Below are positions 8,432 through 17,568 of a DNA stretch of 42,144 bases, piece after piece. Made by a program: the position numbers and the translations under genes. This DNA is from Verrucomicrobiales bacterium (GTDB taxonomy: Bacteria > Verrucomicrobiota > Verrucomicrobiia > Verrucomicrobiales > DEV007): assembly GCA_028033615.1 (NCBI GenBank), contig JAOFDG010000012.1, positions 1 to 42,144 on the forward strand, given 5' to 3'. Position 1 is the first letter of the stretch. The number at the start of each line of letters is the position of its first letter. The notes beneath the pieces were generated by a model. The model was given only the letters and a program-made list of their open reading frames with translations, was not told the origin of the DNA and did no database searches.

Positions 8432-9901
8432 TTAGGGAGACGTCGGATAATGCCATGTGAGATTTGTATTTTTAGTTTTTATTTTGTTAGCAGATTGTTG
8501 CAAGCCTATTATTTTCTTTGATTCTGTATTTTGAGCCCACCCTTTACTTCCTATTGAGTATAGCCCCTTATCTTCATTCTCATAAAGATAAGATTCACCA
8601 GTAAAAACGTCATTCGGCAGTTTTTTAGCTAAATTTTTCAAATCTCTTGGATAGCCTCCATTTCTGAGCTTATAAGCTTCAATGGCGCAGGCGATATATG
8701 CATGATCAATCATCACTTGGACTGTCCCAGCTTTAATCATAGTTGAGGATGAGGGCATTATTAAGCTGCTAATTAGATTAAAAGGATGAGACTTATTATT
8801 CTCTAAGTATTGATCTAAAGCTGTTAATTTATTGGGGTAGACTCTCCTCTCCAACTTATCAAATCCTTCCCTAGTATATTTGAAGTAAAGTATATTTGAT
8901 TGAGCCTGGCTATTATTGATGAAAGCAAGGGGTGAAATATAAAACCATTGAATAGATTTCATTGATTTCAATGGAACACCATATGAAATTAATCTAGCTC
9001 GATAGGCTGTAGAATCCTGAATTGCCAATTCTCGTAAATAAGAATGCACCTGATTTAGATTATGACGATCAAGTTCCAAACCTTTTGAAAGACCTTCAAT
9101 AGTATTGATTGAACTTAATTTTTTCTGTATTTCCTCTAACTGTTCAATGTTCCATTTCCCTTTAGCTAGACCTTCCCATATTGGACTTAATAAGCTCTTC
9201 AGCATGCTTAACCTTAAGGTCTGAACAACTAACCTTGGATCATTTTTAAAACATTCAGTAAGAAAAAGAGCCCTTCCAACATCTTTGAATGCATTTATTG
9301 AGTCACCCTTTTCAAGTAAAACATGACTCCTTAGAAGGAACCACCATTGGGCATTCATGTGAACCAACTGTGGACTGGCAGACTGATTCCATGCCTCAAT
9401 AAAAGCCCCTTGGATTTTATAATCTAAATTGGAGTTATATAAGGGCCTTTCATTAATAGCGATTTCCAAAAGCTTTAGATCTTTTTCAATGTCGTTAATT
9501 ACAATTAATACATCATCAATAGGATCACCTGCTTCTTCCGGTTGGTTCCAATTCTCGACACCATCGCTACGAAAACATTCTTGGAAATCTATAAAATTAA
9601 TAAATTCCTGGTTCTCTTCATACGAAAACGCGATAATGGGCGCACTGATTTGAGGCTTAGGTTTGTTTAAAATTTTTAATTCTTTTTCCTTTAGAATATC
9701 CGCAAGAGCGAAGTTTCTTTCATCTGGAACAGCTGAAGGGATAATATCTCTGAAATTAAAATTGAAACCTTTTTCTTCAAGGTCAGATTTTGTAGAACCC
9801 CAATTCTTTGAACTGCTAATAGTATAAAAATACCTTACAGACGCCCCAATCAAAAGGACAACTGATATAACAATGGTCAGCAGTTTAAGCTTTTTCTTCA
9901 T
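8432..9901 (-). CDS. Membrane-anchored hypothetical protein
   Basis: Start taken at the ATG at 9901 (MKKKLKLLTIVISVVLLIGA); a TTG two codons upstream is the less likely alternative. The 489-residue product has one N-terminal membrane helix (about residues 6-24) and a large extracytoplasmic body that is mostly helical by composition. Near the C-terminus, IACAIEAYKLRNGGYPRDL followed by FTGESYLYENEDKGLYSIGSKGW resembles the tail of a hypothetical-protein family common in Planctomycetes and Verrucomicrobia, in which a helix plus a GxYP-D loop and a DPFTGxxxxY...YSxGxDG motif recall pseudopilin-like segments. I cannot assign a function. The stop codon is 2 bases from the RCC1 gene's start, which implies translational coupling, so the two proteins may act together. 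Confidence 0.8.
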   Translation of the reverse strand: MKKKLKLLTIVISVVLLIGASVRYFYTISSSKNWGSTKSDLEEKGFNFNFRDIIPSAVPDERNFALADILKEKELKILNKPKPQISAPIIAFSYEENQEFINFIDFQECFRSDGVENWNQPEEAGDPIDDVLIVINDIEKDLKLLEIAINERPLYNSNLDYKIQGAFIEAWNQSASPQLVHMNAQWWFLLRSHVLLEKGDSINAFKDVGRALFLTECFKNDPRLVVQTLRLSMLKSLLSPIWEGLAKGKWNIEQLEEIQKKLSSINTIEGLSKGLELDRHNLNQVHSYLRELAIQDSTAYRARLISYGVPLKSMKSIQWFYISPLAFINNSQAQSNILYFKYTREGFDKLERRVYPNKLTALDQYLENNKSHPFNLISSLIMPSSSTMIKAGTVQVMIDHAYIACAIEAYKLRNGGYPRDLKNLAKKLPNDVFTGESYLYENEDKGLYSIGSKGWAQNTESKKIIGLQQSANKIKTKNTNLTWHYPTSP

Positions 9902-9961
9902 TAACAAAGCAACGCATATTATATATTTAACGTGAAGATATTGTTAAAATAAGAAATTAAC

Positions 9962-12205
9962 TCAAAGGGAACTCTTTATGAAATCTGTCATTAAATTATA
10001 TAGGTGTATAGTTGTGTTTTTTCCTTCCCTAATAGAGTGCGTTCCTCGCGGATAAGTCATCATGGAAAACTTTTTATTGTGACTAATTAACCTATCGACC
10101 AATTTTTCAAATGTTTGATAATGGCAATTATCATCCAATGCACCATGTACAATAAGCAAGTCTCCTTTGAGTTGGTGTGCAAAATTAATTGGTGAACCCT
10201 CTCTGTAGGCCTTTTGATTTTCTCCAGGCAGCCCCATGTATCTTTCCTGATAGATAGTGTCATAGTGCCTTTGATTAGGAACGGAAGCCACAGCAATTGC
10301 AGTCTTATATAAATCAGGATATTTGAATATTGCATTTAAACTCATTGAGCCTCCTCCGCTCCAACCCCATGAGCCTACTCTTTTCGCATCAATATAGAGA
10401 CGCTCATCTAGAACTTTACTGACAGCTGCAGCCTGATCCTTAGGCGGCAAGATACCAATCTTACCATTAGAAGCCTTCCTCCAATCACGACCCCGAGGAG
10501 AAGCGGACCCTCTATTATCAAAACTCATAATAATATAGCCGTGCTGAGCAAGCATCAGGTGCCAAAGATGACTTGATCCTCCCCAGCTGTCTCGAACAAC
10601 TTGCCCCACTGGCTCACCATAAACATAAACAAGTAATGGATATTTCTTGTTGGGATCAAAATTAGGCGGCTTAATGCACTTTGAATGCAGCCTGTGTCCA
10701 TCTCCGATATCAACATAAAAATATTCAACAGGACTTTTTTTAAGGTTATTGAATTTCTTTTTTAGTTTTTCGTTATCTTCAAAGACTTTAATCACTTTAT
10801 AATCCGGGAGAGTAACCAGCTTAGTCACAGGTGGATTCTCTGCATTAGAAGAACTTACTATCGCATGGCTACCATCTGGCGAAATATTATAATTATGAGT
10901 CCCTTTGATTTCTGAATCAGGCGTTACCCTTTCATTCCCTGAGCCATCTTTACCCACACGGTAAAGGTAACGTTGAGAAGGATTCTCAGGTGAAGCAATA
11001 TAATAAAAATGCTCTTCATTATTATCCATTCTCAGAAGCTTAATGACATCGAATTCACCAGGGGTAATCAGCTTAAGGTTTTTGCCATCAGATGAGTACG
11101 AATAGACATGCCTCCATCCATCACGGTCACTTATCCACGTAAATTTGTTATAATTATCTTTCCAATAGATCTCGTTACTCGCATACACCCATGCCTCATC
11201 CTGTTCTATTAAAATCGGGTCCACTTTACCGCTACCAGGATCAACTCGAAGTAGAGTGTTCTTATCCTGCGCCCGATTAAGTTGCTGAATAACTAGACCT
11301 CCAGCTCCCTGCACCCATTCCATTTTTGCTATATAATTGTTTCGTAAGTCATCAGACGATTTTACCCAGACCGTTTCCTTTGAGTTTAAATATCTAACAC
11401 CCACCCTACAAATAGCATTGCGTTGACCAACCTTTGGATAAGCAAAACTATTTAATTTTGGATAAAGCCCCGAAACATTATCAACCAAGGCATGCTTTCG
11501 TACAGATCTCTCATCAAATTGCCAATAGGCTATGGCTTGACTATCTGGACTCCATCGAAACCCATCTCTTAAGCCAAGCTCTTCCTCATAAACCCAGTCA
11601 GAAGTGCCGTTAATAATTCCTTTTGAACGATCAGACGTTATTGGTTTTATTGAATGATCGAGTAGATCTTCAACATAAATATTACGCTCTCTTACATAAG
11701 CAACTTGATTTGAGTCTGGAGAAAATTTAGCGAATTGAAGTGTTGAAGCGCGGGCATCACCACCAAGCTTTCGAATCTCACTAGACCCTCTGTCTAGTAC
11801 CCAGTAATCCCCTCTTGTTTTACTCCTCCAGACACGTTTTGAATTAGTATAAATAAGAACATAGGCTTTATCTTTTGAAAAAGAATATCCATCAATAGGA
11901 ATTGGCTTATCAGAACCTGATGGGACTAAATTTGCAACCTTGACGAGGGGTTTATCTTTACCATCAGATAAATTGTAGGCCCATATCTCTTTACCTTTAT
12001 TCTCTCCTTCAGCGTCCTTAAGATAAAAGTACTCTTTTCCATCATCAGACCAACGTGCAGAAAATCTTTTTGAGGAAAATTCTTTATCTTTAAAGATTCG
12101 ATCAATGGACAATTGACCTGCATTTTCATTCTCTTCAGAAAACAGGAGGTAAGATCCATTAATAATTAAAAACGAAAGATTGATTATAAGAATTCTAATG
12201 AACAT
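9962..12205 (-). CDS. Secreted dipeptidyl peptidase IV (family S9B)
   Basis: A 747-residue prolyl dipeptidase. An N-terminal hydrophobic segment (residues 4-22) is a signal peptide. Residues ~30-490 are the eight-bladed DPP IV propeller with the family-defining DWVYEEEL at 203-210, whose glutamates bind the substrate N-terminus. Residues ~500-747 are the alpha/beta hydrolase: nucleophile Ser616 in GWSGGG (family usual GWSYGG), Asp691 in HGALDDN and His723 in RGTHSI, plus YxERYMGLP, all in expected order and spacing. It should release X-Pro dipeptides from peptides in the periplasm. Length is normal. It is 83 bases from the GDYXXLXY gene upstream and 60 bases from the hypothetical gene downstream, so it could be in a longer transcript. 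Confidence 0.95.
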   Translation of the reverse strand: MFIRILIINLSFLIINGSYLLFSEENENAGQLSIDRIFKDKEFSSKRFSARWSDDGKEYFYLKDAEGENKGKEIWAYNLSDGKDKPLVKVANLVPSGSDKPIPIDGYSFSKDKAYVLIYTNSKRVWRSKTRGDYWVLDRGSSEIRKLGGDARASTLQFAKFSPDSNQVAYVRERNIYVEDLLDHSIKPITSDRSKGIINGTSDWVYEEELGLRDGFRWSPDSQAIAYWQFDERSVRKHALVDNVSGLYPKLNSFAYPKVGQRNAICRVGVRYLNSKETVWVKSSDDLRNNYIAKMEWVQGAGGLVIQQLNRAQDKNTLLRVDPGSGKVDPILIEQDEAWVYASNEIYWKDNYNKFTWISDRDGWRHVYSYSSDGKNLKLITPGEFDVIKLLRMDNNEEHFYYIASPENPSQRYLYRVGKDGSGNERVTPDSEIKGTHNYNISPDGSHAIVSSSNAENPPVTKLVTLPDYKVIKVFEDNEKLKKKFNNLKKSPVEYFYVDIGDGHRLHSKCIKPPNFDPNKKYPLLVYVYGEPVGQVVRDSWGGSSHLWHLMLAQHGYIIMSFDNRGSASPRGRDWRKASNGKIGILPPKDQAAAVSKVLDERLYIDAKRVGSWGWSGGGSMSLNAIFKYPDLYKTAIAVASVPNQRHYDTIYQERYMGLPGENQKAYREGSPINFAHQLKGDLLIVHGALDDNCHYQTFEKLVDRLISHNKKFSMMTYPRGTHSIREGKNTTIHLYNLMTDFIKSSL

Positions 12206-12242
12206 TCAACTGAGCTTTTGTTATCTCAATTGAACCTATTCA

Positions 12243-12268
12243 CATAAAAAGAACCAACACTTTTTATG
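12243..12268. repeat. AT-rich inverted repeat between the DPP IV and GDYXXLXY genes
   Basis: CATAAAAAG and its exact complement CTTTTTATG are separated by 8 bases. On the minus strand this lies just after the GDYXXLXY stop and could be a weak terminator; without GC pairs it is not convincing. Confidence 0.35.
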
Positions 12269-12288
12269 AATTATTCATACTAATAACT

Positions 12289-12834
12289 CTATGTTTCTAT
12301 TACTGTGAGCCGTTTAAGATCTTTATCAGCTAAATCCACAAGAACATAATCCCCATCTTGGTTTACCCTAAAAACACCATACTTTGCTGTTTCATATTTT
12401 TTTTCGGTATTCTCTTTAAAAAGAAAACTCTCTTGCTCTACATCGATACGGTAAAAATATTCAGACCCGTTTTCACGCCTCCTTCTTGCTTTTATTTTGA
12501 ACAGTATTTCATTAGCCGCAAGTAGTTGATCATCCTCAAGTCTATTGAAATTGGCAACTCCTGATTCGTTATAGCGAAGAACAATTCTCCCGGAGAACCA
12601 AACTTTGCCAGAATTAATATCTTCCTCTTTCACTTCAATTTTCTCTCTTTCCAGAGCAAAATTAATTATCATATACTGCCCTTGCAATAGTGAAAGTGGA
12701 TCAACCGGGGCCAATTCAAGTAATATTTCCTTTCCAGTTAAAATCAATTGGTCTCGATCAGCTTTTACCTGAAATGCATAAATTATGACTCCGATAACAA
12801 GGATTGATATTATTAATTCTGATATTCTTTTCAT
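12289..12834 (-). CDS. GDYXXLXY-family membrane-anchored protein
   Basis: 181 residues with one N-terminal helix (about 5-23). The family's name-giving motif appears as GQYMIINF in the sequence PVDPLSLLQGQYMIINF, with the usual PxDPxxLLxG lead-in, and the C-terminal AKYGVFRVNQDGDYVLVDL block is also typical. Only the strict Asp-Tyr pair is altered to Gln-Tyr. The start overlaps the stop of the DUF4401 gene by 4 bases (ATGA). The family has no assigned reaction; it normally occurs with DUF2157 and DUF4401 proteins, as here, and probably forms an envelope complex with them. Confidence 0.88.
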   Translation of the reverse strand: MKRISELIISILVIGVIIYAFQVKADRDQLILTGKEILLELAPVDPLSLLQGQYMIINFALEREKIEVKEEDINSGKVWFSGRIVLRYNESGVANFNRLEDDQLLAANEILFKIKARRRRENGSEYFYRIDVEQESFLFKENTEKKYETAKYGVFRVNQDGDYVLVDLADKDLKRLTVIET

Positions 12835-13982
12835 GCTTTCTGTTTGAGAGTTTGGTCCTTGTCAGAAGGTGCAAAGGCCCAAGTCTTATAGACAAAATAA
12901 ACGATCAACACTAGAGCCGACTTTATCATCAGTATTATACCTGTATCCATCAGCCCAAGATCAAGGCGGCGAGTAATTTGAAAAAGAGCTATCGGTAAAA
13001 GAAGAATACCTAATAGAGAAATAATACGGTCATGTTGAGCGTATCCTAAAACAATGATAGCAATCGCAAGAACAGGACCAGTCATCAACGTAGAGCTCAA
13101 CAAAAACAAAGCCAATATTGAAACGACTACGACTCTTTTCTTCTCCCCAATTTTTCCACCGCATGACCAAATTATAACGAAAACAGAAACAAAGAACATC
13201 ACGACAGGAGCTGAAAATATCATTATAAGATCCTCAATCGAAATCTTTGATTCTTTCAACAAATCACCTATCTGAAGAATCCCAGGAGAAATGGCCGTAA
13301 TAGCAACGGCAAGTCCAATGGATGTTGAAAGAAGCCCTGTGCTTATCGGTCTAAATGTCCGAGTCACTTGAGGGTGAATCATCATTAAAAATGCTAAGGG
13401 CGCAACTAAGGAAAAGAAGGCCATTGTGGTTATTTCCTCAGACCATGACATTTGCTCTATAAACCAGAGTAAAGCCATCACAAGACATGAAGTGAATGAA
13501 ATAAACCTATCCATGTACAAGCTGTAAATAGGATATGTTACACAGGTAAAAATAATATTTACCATTAGTGAAGCGCCCAGCACATCATCAGGCTCAAAAG
13601 CCGCAGTAAATCCGGCAATACACATGATTTTTCCTGAGAGAATGAGCGCAAAAGAAAAAAATGTTAAAAAAGCCTCGAGAGGCGTGTCTTGTTCTATTTT
13701 GCGACCATAAAGGTAAAGAGAAATAGCACAGATAACATGAACAAGCCCGACTCCATAAATTAAGCTCTCATCAATCCCTAAAGTAACGCCTACAAAAGCC
13801 ATAAGAAAACCAGCTGTAACAAAAGAGCCTACACCAATTAAAGCTCTTAGATAAATTGGCATCTGATTTTTTTGAATACGTTCACCAGCAACCTCACGTG
13901 CCAGCTCTTCATCGATTTCAAAATCATTAGAAAGAGAACCTATCAGCTCTGAGGCTGTTATTTCTTCAGAGCTTTTATTCAT
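12831..13982 (-). CDS. DUF4401-like polytopic membrane protein
   Basis: 383 residues, with a soluble N-terminal segment of about 45 residues followed by roughly ten hydrophobic helices and a short charged C-terminus. Assignment to DUF4401 rests on its position between DUF2157 and GDYXXLXY genes, its length and its topology rather than on a motif I can point to. Both ends overlap the neighbouring genes by 4 bases, so the three proteins are very likely made together and translationally coupled. The role is unknown. Confidence 0.75.
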   Translation of the reverse strand: MNKSSEEITASELIGSLSNDFEIDEELAREVAGERIQKNQMPIYLRALIGVGSFVTAGFLMAFVGVTLGIDESLIYGVGLVHVICAISLYLYGRKIEQDTPLEAFLTFFSFALILSGKIMCIAGFTAAFEPDDVLGASLMVNIIFTCVTYPIYSLYMDRFISFTSCLVMALLWFIEQMSWSEEITTMAFFSLVAPLAFLMMIHPQVTRTFRPISTGLLSTSIGLAVAITAISPGILQIGDLLKESKISIEDLIMIFSAPVVMFFVSVFVIIWSCGGKIGEKKRVVVVSILALFLLSSTLMTGPVLAIAIIVLGYAQHDRIISLLGILLLPIALFQITRRLDLGLMDTGIILMIKSALVLIVYFVYKTWAFAPSDKDQTLKQKA

Positions 13983-15076
13983 GACGAATTTTCTACCCCC
14001 TCTCCCTCTTTAGAATTATTATTTCTAAGACTAATCCTGAATTTATTGAGTAAAACATAACTTCCCCAAAAAATAAGTATACTAAAGATTAACCCAAGAA
14101 CCGGCAACACTTCATCAGGGACATCAATCTCTTCAAATGTAATCATTGCATTGATAAGAACAAGAAAATCAATACCAAGAACAAAGAGAGCCAATGACCA
14201 AAGATCAGTCTTTACTTTCGAAAAATAGAAAATACCCCCTATTAAAAAGAGAAAACCAAAACCCATTAAAATAAGATCTAAAACGTGAATTCGGTCAAAC
14301 CCATCATCAATTAATGATGCGTAAGTCACCACAATATGCGCAATGGTTGGGAAAAGCGCATAAAGAGCCAAAAGAAACCGAAACCAACGAGATCTTATCC
14401 AATCCCACGAAGAGTTACTCTTTGAAATTTGACCAACAAACTCAAATAGAAAAATGAACGCAATGAAAGAGACGACACTAAAGAACAAATAAGGCTCTTC
14501 GATATAACGACGAAAAGAAATTTCTAAATTAGAAATCTCTGATATTAAATAAAAAGGAAATAATAAAATCCAAATTGCCCACAAAGGCAGGAACCTCGCC
14601 ACAATAATTATCGGCAGAGGCAAAAATATAAGCCGCCTAAAGAACCAAGCTGAGTCTGCGTCTAATTGATAATTCTGAGTCAATATCACAAGCATTCCCT
14701 CAATTCCTAAAACCACACCACAGGCAAATAACTTTCCAGCAAGACTTGAAATCCCCTTCCACCAAATTCCGACGAGACATATCACCATCATGAATTGAGG
14801 TATCAATAACCTCATTAAATTACCCAAATCCTGCCAATTGGCAGCCATAACCATAATGAAACCAAAGGCAAAAAACACAGCCGCCACAGCAAGAATAGAA
14901 TTTAATACAAGCTTTCTAGTAGCCGTTCTGGGGTAAAGAGTATTAAAAGCCCTCTGCTTAGCCTTCTTACTAATAACGCCTCGAGTGTAAAGAAGATCCA
15001 CTAACGGCCTATCCGCTGACATATTCTCTACAGTTGTTGGCTCATCACTGCCAACGATATCTCTCAACGTACTCAC
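13979..15076 (-). CDS. DUF2157 domain membrane protein
   Basis: 365 residues starting at GTG (15076), preceded by ATTAG. The N-terminal helix-rich segment (residues 18-55: LVDLLYTRGVISKKAKQRAF) is followed by a first membrane helix ending in the DUF2157 signature FGFIMVMAANWQDLGNLMRL (family pattern: A-A/G-N-W with a following R). About ten helices follow. It is the first gene of the three-gene operon. DUF2157 proteins are of unknown function; the conserved AANW segment lies at the membrane surface. Confidence 0.85.
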   Translation of the reverse strand: MSTLRDIVGSDEPTTVENMSADRPLVDLLYTRGVISKKAKQRAFNTLYPRTATRKLVLNSILAVAAVFFAFGFIMVMAANWQDLGNLMRLLIPQFMMVICLVGIWWKGISSLAGKLFACGVVLGIEGMLVILTQNYQLDADSAWFFRRLIFLPLPIIIVARFLPLWAIWILLFPFYLISEISNLEISFRRYIEEPYLFFSVVSFIAFIFLFEFVGQISKSNSSWDWIRSRWFRFLLALYALFPTIAHIVVTYASLIDDGFDRIHVLDLILMGFGFLFLIGGIFYFSKVKTDLWSLALFVLGIDFLVLINAMITFEEIDVPDEVLPVLGLIFSILIFWGSYVLLNKFRISLRNNNSKEGEGVENSS

Positions 15077-15089
15077 CTAATTACAGATA

Positions 15090-15143
15090 ACATTATAATG
15101 TTTATGCTTACAGTGTACCTTGGAAAATAGAATTTTATATAAT
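15090..15143. promoter_or_regulatory. Candidate divergent promoter region
   Basis: The spacer between the DUF2157 operon (minus) and the VOC gene (plus) holds a perfect 12-bp palindrome ACATTATAATGT at 15090-15101, which presents TATAAT on both strands, and a second TATAAT at 15138-15143 on the plus strand. I do not find good -35 hexamers at standard spacing, so this is a suggestion only. Confidence 0.3.
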
Positions 15144-15218
15144 CGATTATTTTTTTTTAAACATCATCTAAAATGATACTCCACATCCTCGAAATATAAT
15201 CCTGAAGCATTAGATTTA

Positions 15219-15566
15219 ATGAAAGTAGAACAAGTAAAGTATATCATATGGGCAAAAGACATTGAAAGATGCATCAATTTTTATACCACTCTATTTAATG
15301 CCAATTTAATAAAGAAAAACGAACACATTGCAGAACTTGAAATAAGCAATTCTCTTATTGGTATTCATAGCGGAGGCGAAGGAAAGAAGACGTGGACTGG
15401 AATTAGTTTTCAAGTCCCTGACGTGGTCGAAGGCGCTAAGGAATTAATTGCCTCTGGCGGAAATTTAAGTCGCGAACCCGAACCTGAAGATGATGAACCT
15501 CCTCACCTTGCCATGTGTGAGGACACGGAAGGTAACCAGATTATGTTGACCCGAAACAGGAGTTAG
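15219..15566 (+). CDS. VOC (glyoxalase/bleomycin-resistance) family protein
   Basis: A 115-residue protein made of two beta-alpha-beta-beta-beta modules. The start KYIIWAKDIERCINFYTTLF is the usual first strand plus helix, and the end HLAMCEDTEGNQIMLTR is the usual last strand with a D-x-x-G-N turn. The family includes lyases, dioxygenases and drug-binding proteins, mostly metal dependent. The second-module Glu position is occupied by Met-Leu (QIMLTR), so metal binding is uncertain. It stands alone on the plus strand, so the substrate cannot be inferred. Confidence 0.85.
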   Translation: MKVEQVKYIIWAKDIERCINFYTTLFNANLIKKNEHIAELEISNSLIGIHSGGEGKKTWTGISFQVPDVVEGAKELIASGGNLSREPEPEDDEPPHLAMCEDTEGNQIMLTRNRS

Positions 15567-15630
15567 TTTTTATGAGATAAATTGAAAGAGCGCGCAAAGG
15601 CGTGACGTTACATTGTAGTAGTTACAATTG

Positions 15631-16236
15631 ATGAATCTCTTTATTCTACCTGCGTCCTGCGTCCTTTTTATTTTACTAAGATTTCTATTCCATCACGAAC
15701 TCATTATTAGTTTATGGATATTAGTCTGGGGAATTGATGCGCTCATTATCGTTCTCAGTATTATCAGCATCATTCAACTAATCGGCACTATAAGAAAAAA
15801 AAGTAACAAATTAGCAGGTATTTTTCTCTGTACGTTAATTGCTATCGGCAGTGTCTCCTACAGTACGAACTTCGTTAAAGATCTGGGACTCAAGCTAAGA
15901 TTTCACCGATTAAAACCAAAATACTCTGAAATTGTTAAAAATTTAAATTCCGAAACGATACCTCTTGAAGGAACTCACCTTGGGATAAACTACAAGTCAG
16001 AAACTGATCCTATTTTTAGAGTCTCTTTTTCTTGGGATGGAATTACAGATAACTGGTATGGAATCGTTTACGATCCTAGCGGGAAAATAATGCGCTGCAA
16101 TGAGTCCGACCCCAGATTTCCTGATAAGGGTCCAAAAGATGATGTTGAGCTCGGTAATATAAGAATGATCTTTGGTGGCCTTCTATACAAAGCAGACCGC
16201 CTCGGAGGTCACTGGTATTTGTGCTGGTTCACCTAG
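15631..16236 (+). CDS. Small polytopic membrane protein of unknown function
   Basis: 201 residues from the ATG at 15631 (a TTG one codon earlier is less likely). About three hydrophobic segments occupy residues 1-20, 25-55 and 62-80, followed by a soluble C-terminal domain of 115 residues. That domain contains FSWDGITDNWYGIVYDPSG and ends GGLLYKADRLGGHWYLCWFT. The closing G-H-W-Y-x-C-W-F-T block looks like a conserved family end in bacterial hypothetical proteins, but I cannot name the family. No operon partner: it is 64 bases after the VOC gene and 63 before the Tat oxidoreductase. Confidence 0.75.
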   Translation: MNLFILPASCVLFILLRFLFHHELIISLWILVWGIDALIIVLSIISIIQLIGTIRKKSNKLAGIFLCTLIAIGSVSYSTNFVKDLGLKLRFHRLKPKYSEIVKNLNSETIPLEGTHLGINYKSETDPIFRVSFSWDGITDNWYGIVYDPSGKIMRCNESDPRFPDKGPKDDVELGNIRMIFGGLLYKADRLGGHWYLCWFT

Positions 16237-16299
16237 TTTTACCTCTCATTTTACCAAATATTTGATCTTGCGTCCCGAACTCAAGATTTGATATATTTA

Positions 16300-17520
16300 A
16301 TGAATATGAAAACTACTCGTCGTAAATTTTTATCGTCATCGGGTGCAGCCACAGCTGCAGTCGGATTTCCTTCAATCATTCCATCATCCGCACTAGGCAA
16401 TGCTGATAAGCCAGCCCCAAGTAACCGTATCGTCATGGGCGGTATTGGTATAGGCAGTATGGGACGTGGTGACCAAGGAGCCTTTCTTGGAAAGAACGAC
16501 GTTCAGTATGTCGCTGTTTGCGATGCAAGAAAAGGTGCAATGAATCAGGCAAAGGCTAAAACTGATGCCAAGTATGGAAATAAGGATTGTAAAACTTACG
16601 CCGATTACCGTGACATTCTTTCTCGTGATGACATTGATGCCGTTCATATTGCAACACCTGACCATTGGCATGCTCAGATGATTATTGATTCTTGCAGGCA
16701 TGGTAAAGATGTTTTTTGTCAAAAGCCGGAGTCTCTAACTCTTGGAGAAGGCTCACTCATGGTTGAGACTGCTAAGCGTTATGGGAGAGTCGTCTCAGGA
16801 GGAAGCCAAAGAGTTTTACAAGATTACAAAGGGACCGTGCTTAGATGTTGGAACGGAAGCTATGGAAAAATCAACTCAATCAATGTTAACGTCGGACCAA
16901 TGTCCCAACCATGTAATTTAACGCCTGAGAATCAACCCGATGATATTGATTGGGAAATGTGGCTAGGACCCGCGCCTTGGGCACCTTACAATTCAAAAAG
17001 ATGTTCAGGAAGTTATTCAACTAGTGGTAACAGCTGGAGGTCATACATTGATTATTCTGGTGGAGGAATGACGGATTGGGGCGCTCACCACTTTGGCGGA
17101 GCAACGTTTGCAGTCGACGTCCGTGAACTCCAACCTAATAAAGTGATTCTTGATGAAAAAGATGGTAAGAAATTCGTCAGCCTTAAGTACTCTAACGGTA
17201 TTGAGATCACTCACAACAAACCTGGAGTCGGACAAATGCATGTTGGTAGAGATAATGTTCAACGAGAAGGAAAAGAAGTTCCAAAGTATGCAGGTAACAG
17301 TGGCATATCAGGTGACTTTATTGATTGCGTAAAGACTAGAAATAAACCTTTCCGTCACATAGATTACGCTATCAACTCTATGGCAGTACCTCACTTGGCA
17401 ACGATTGCGTACAGACTAAATCGTTCACTGGAGTGGGATTCTGCTAAACAGCAATTTGTAAATGATGTCGAAGCAGATCGTCTTCGTAACCGTGCACGCC
17501 GCGAACCATGGCAAATTTAA
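16300..17520 (+). CDS. Tat-exported Gfo/Idh/MocA family oxidoreductase
   Basis: About 406 residues; ATG at 16300 or 16306 are both possible, and an in-frame TTG at 16288 is unlikely. The N-terminus carries a twin-arginine signal (TTRRKFLSSSGAATAAVGFP), so the enzyme should be exported folded with its cofactor bound. A Rossmann nucleotide-binding motif GIGIGSMGRG follows, then IDAVHIATPDHWHAQM and DVFCQKPESLT, the position of the family's EKP catalytic lysine (here QKP). The C-terminal sheet domain contains SGGGMTDWGAHHFGG, typical of the secreted Planctomycete/Verrucomicrobial branch that acts on sugars or glycosides with NAD(P). The HEAT-repeat gene follows after 48 bases. Taken with the barrel proteins across the convergent terminator, a sugar-oxidation role is likely (inference). 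Confidence 0.93.
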   Translation: MNMKTTRRKFLSSSGAATAAVGFPSIIPSSALGNADKPAPSNRIVMGGIGIGSMGRGDQGAFLGKNDVQYVAVCDARKGAMNQAKAKTDAKYGNKDCKTYADYRDILSRDDIDAVHIATPDHWHAQMIIDSCRHGKDVFCQKPESLTLGEGSLMVETAKRYGRVVSGGSQRVLQDYKGTVLRCWNGSYGKINSINVNVGPMSQPCNLTPENQPDDIDWEMWLGPAPWAPYNSKRCSGSYSTSGNSWRSYIDYSGGGMTDWGAHHFGGATFAVDVRELQPNKVILDEKDGKKFVSLKYSNGIEITHNKPGVGQMHVGRDNVQREGKEVPKYAGNSGISGDFIDCVKTRNKPFRHIDYAINSMAVPHLATIAYRLNRSLEWDSAKQQFVNDVEADRLRNRARREPWQI

Positions 17521-17568
17521 TTAAGTGCAATTGAGTAAAAATATTAAAACCTTTCTTAGAAAAAAATT

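Noticed and set aside
15605-15630. Inverted repeat ATTGTA/TACAAT just before the small membrane protein
   Set aside because: Six-base arms are too short to call an operator; AT-rich background makes this likely by chance.
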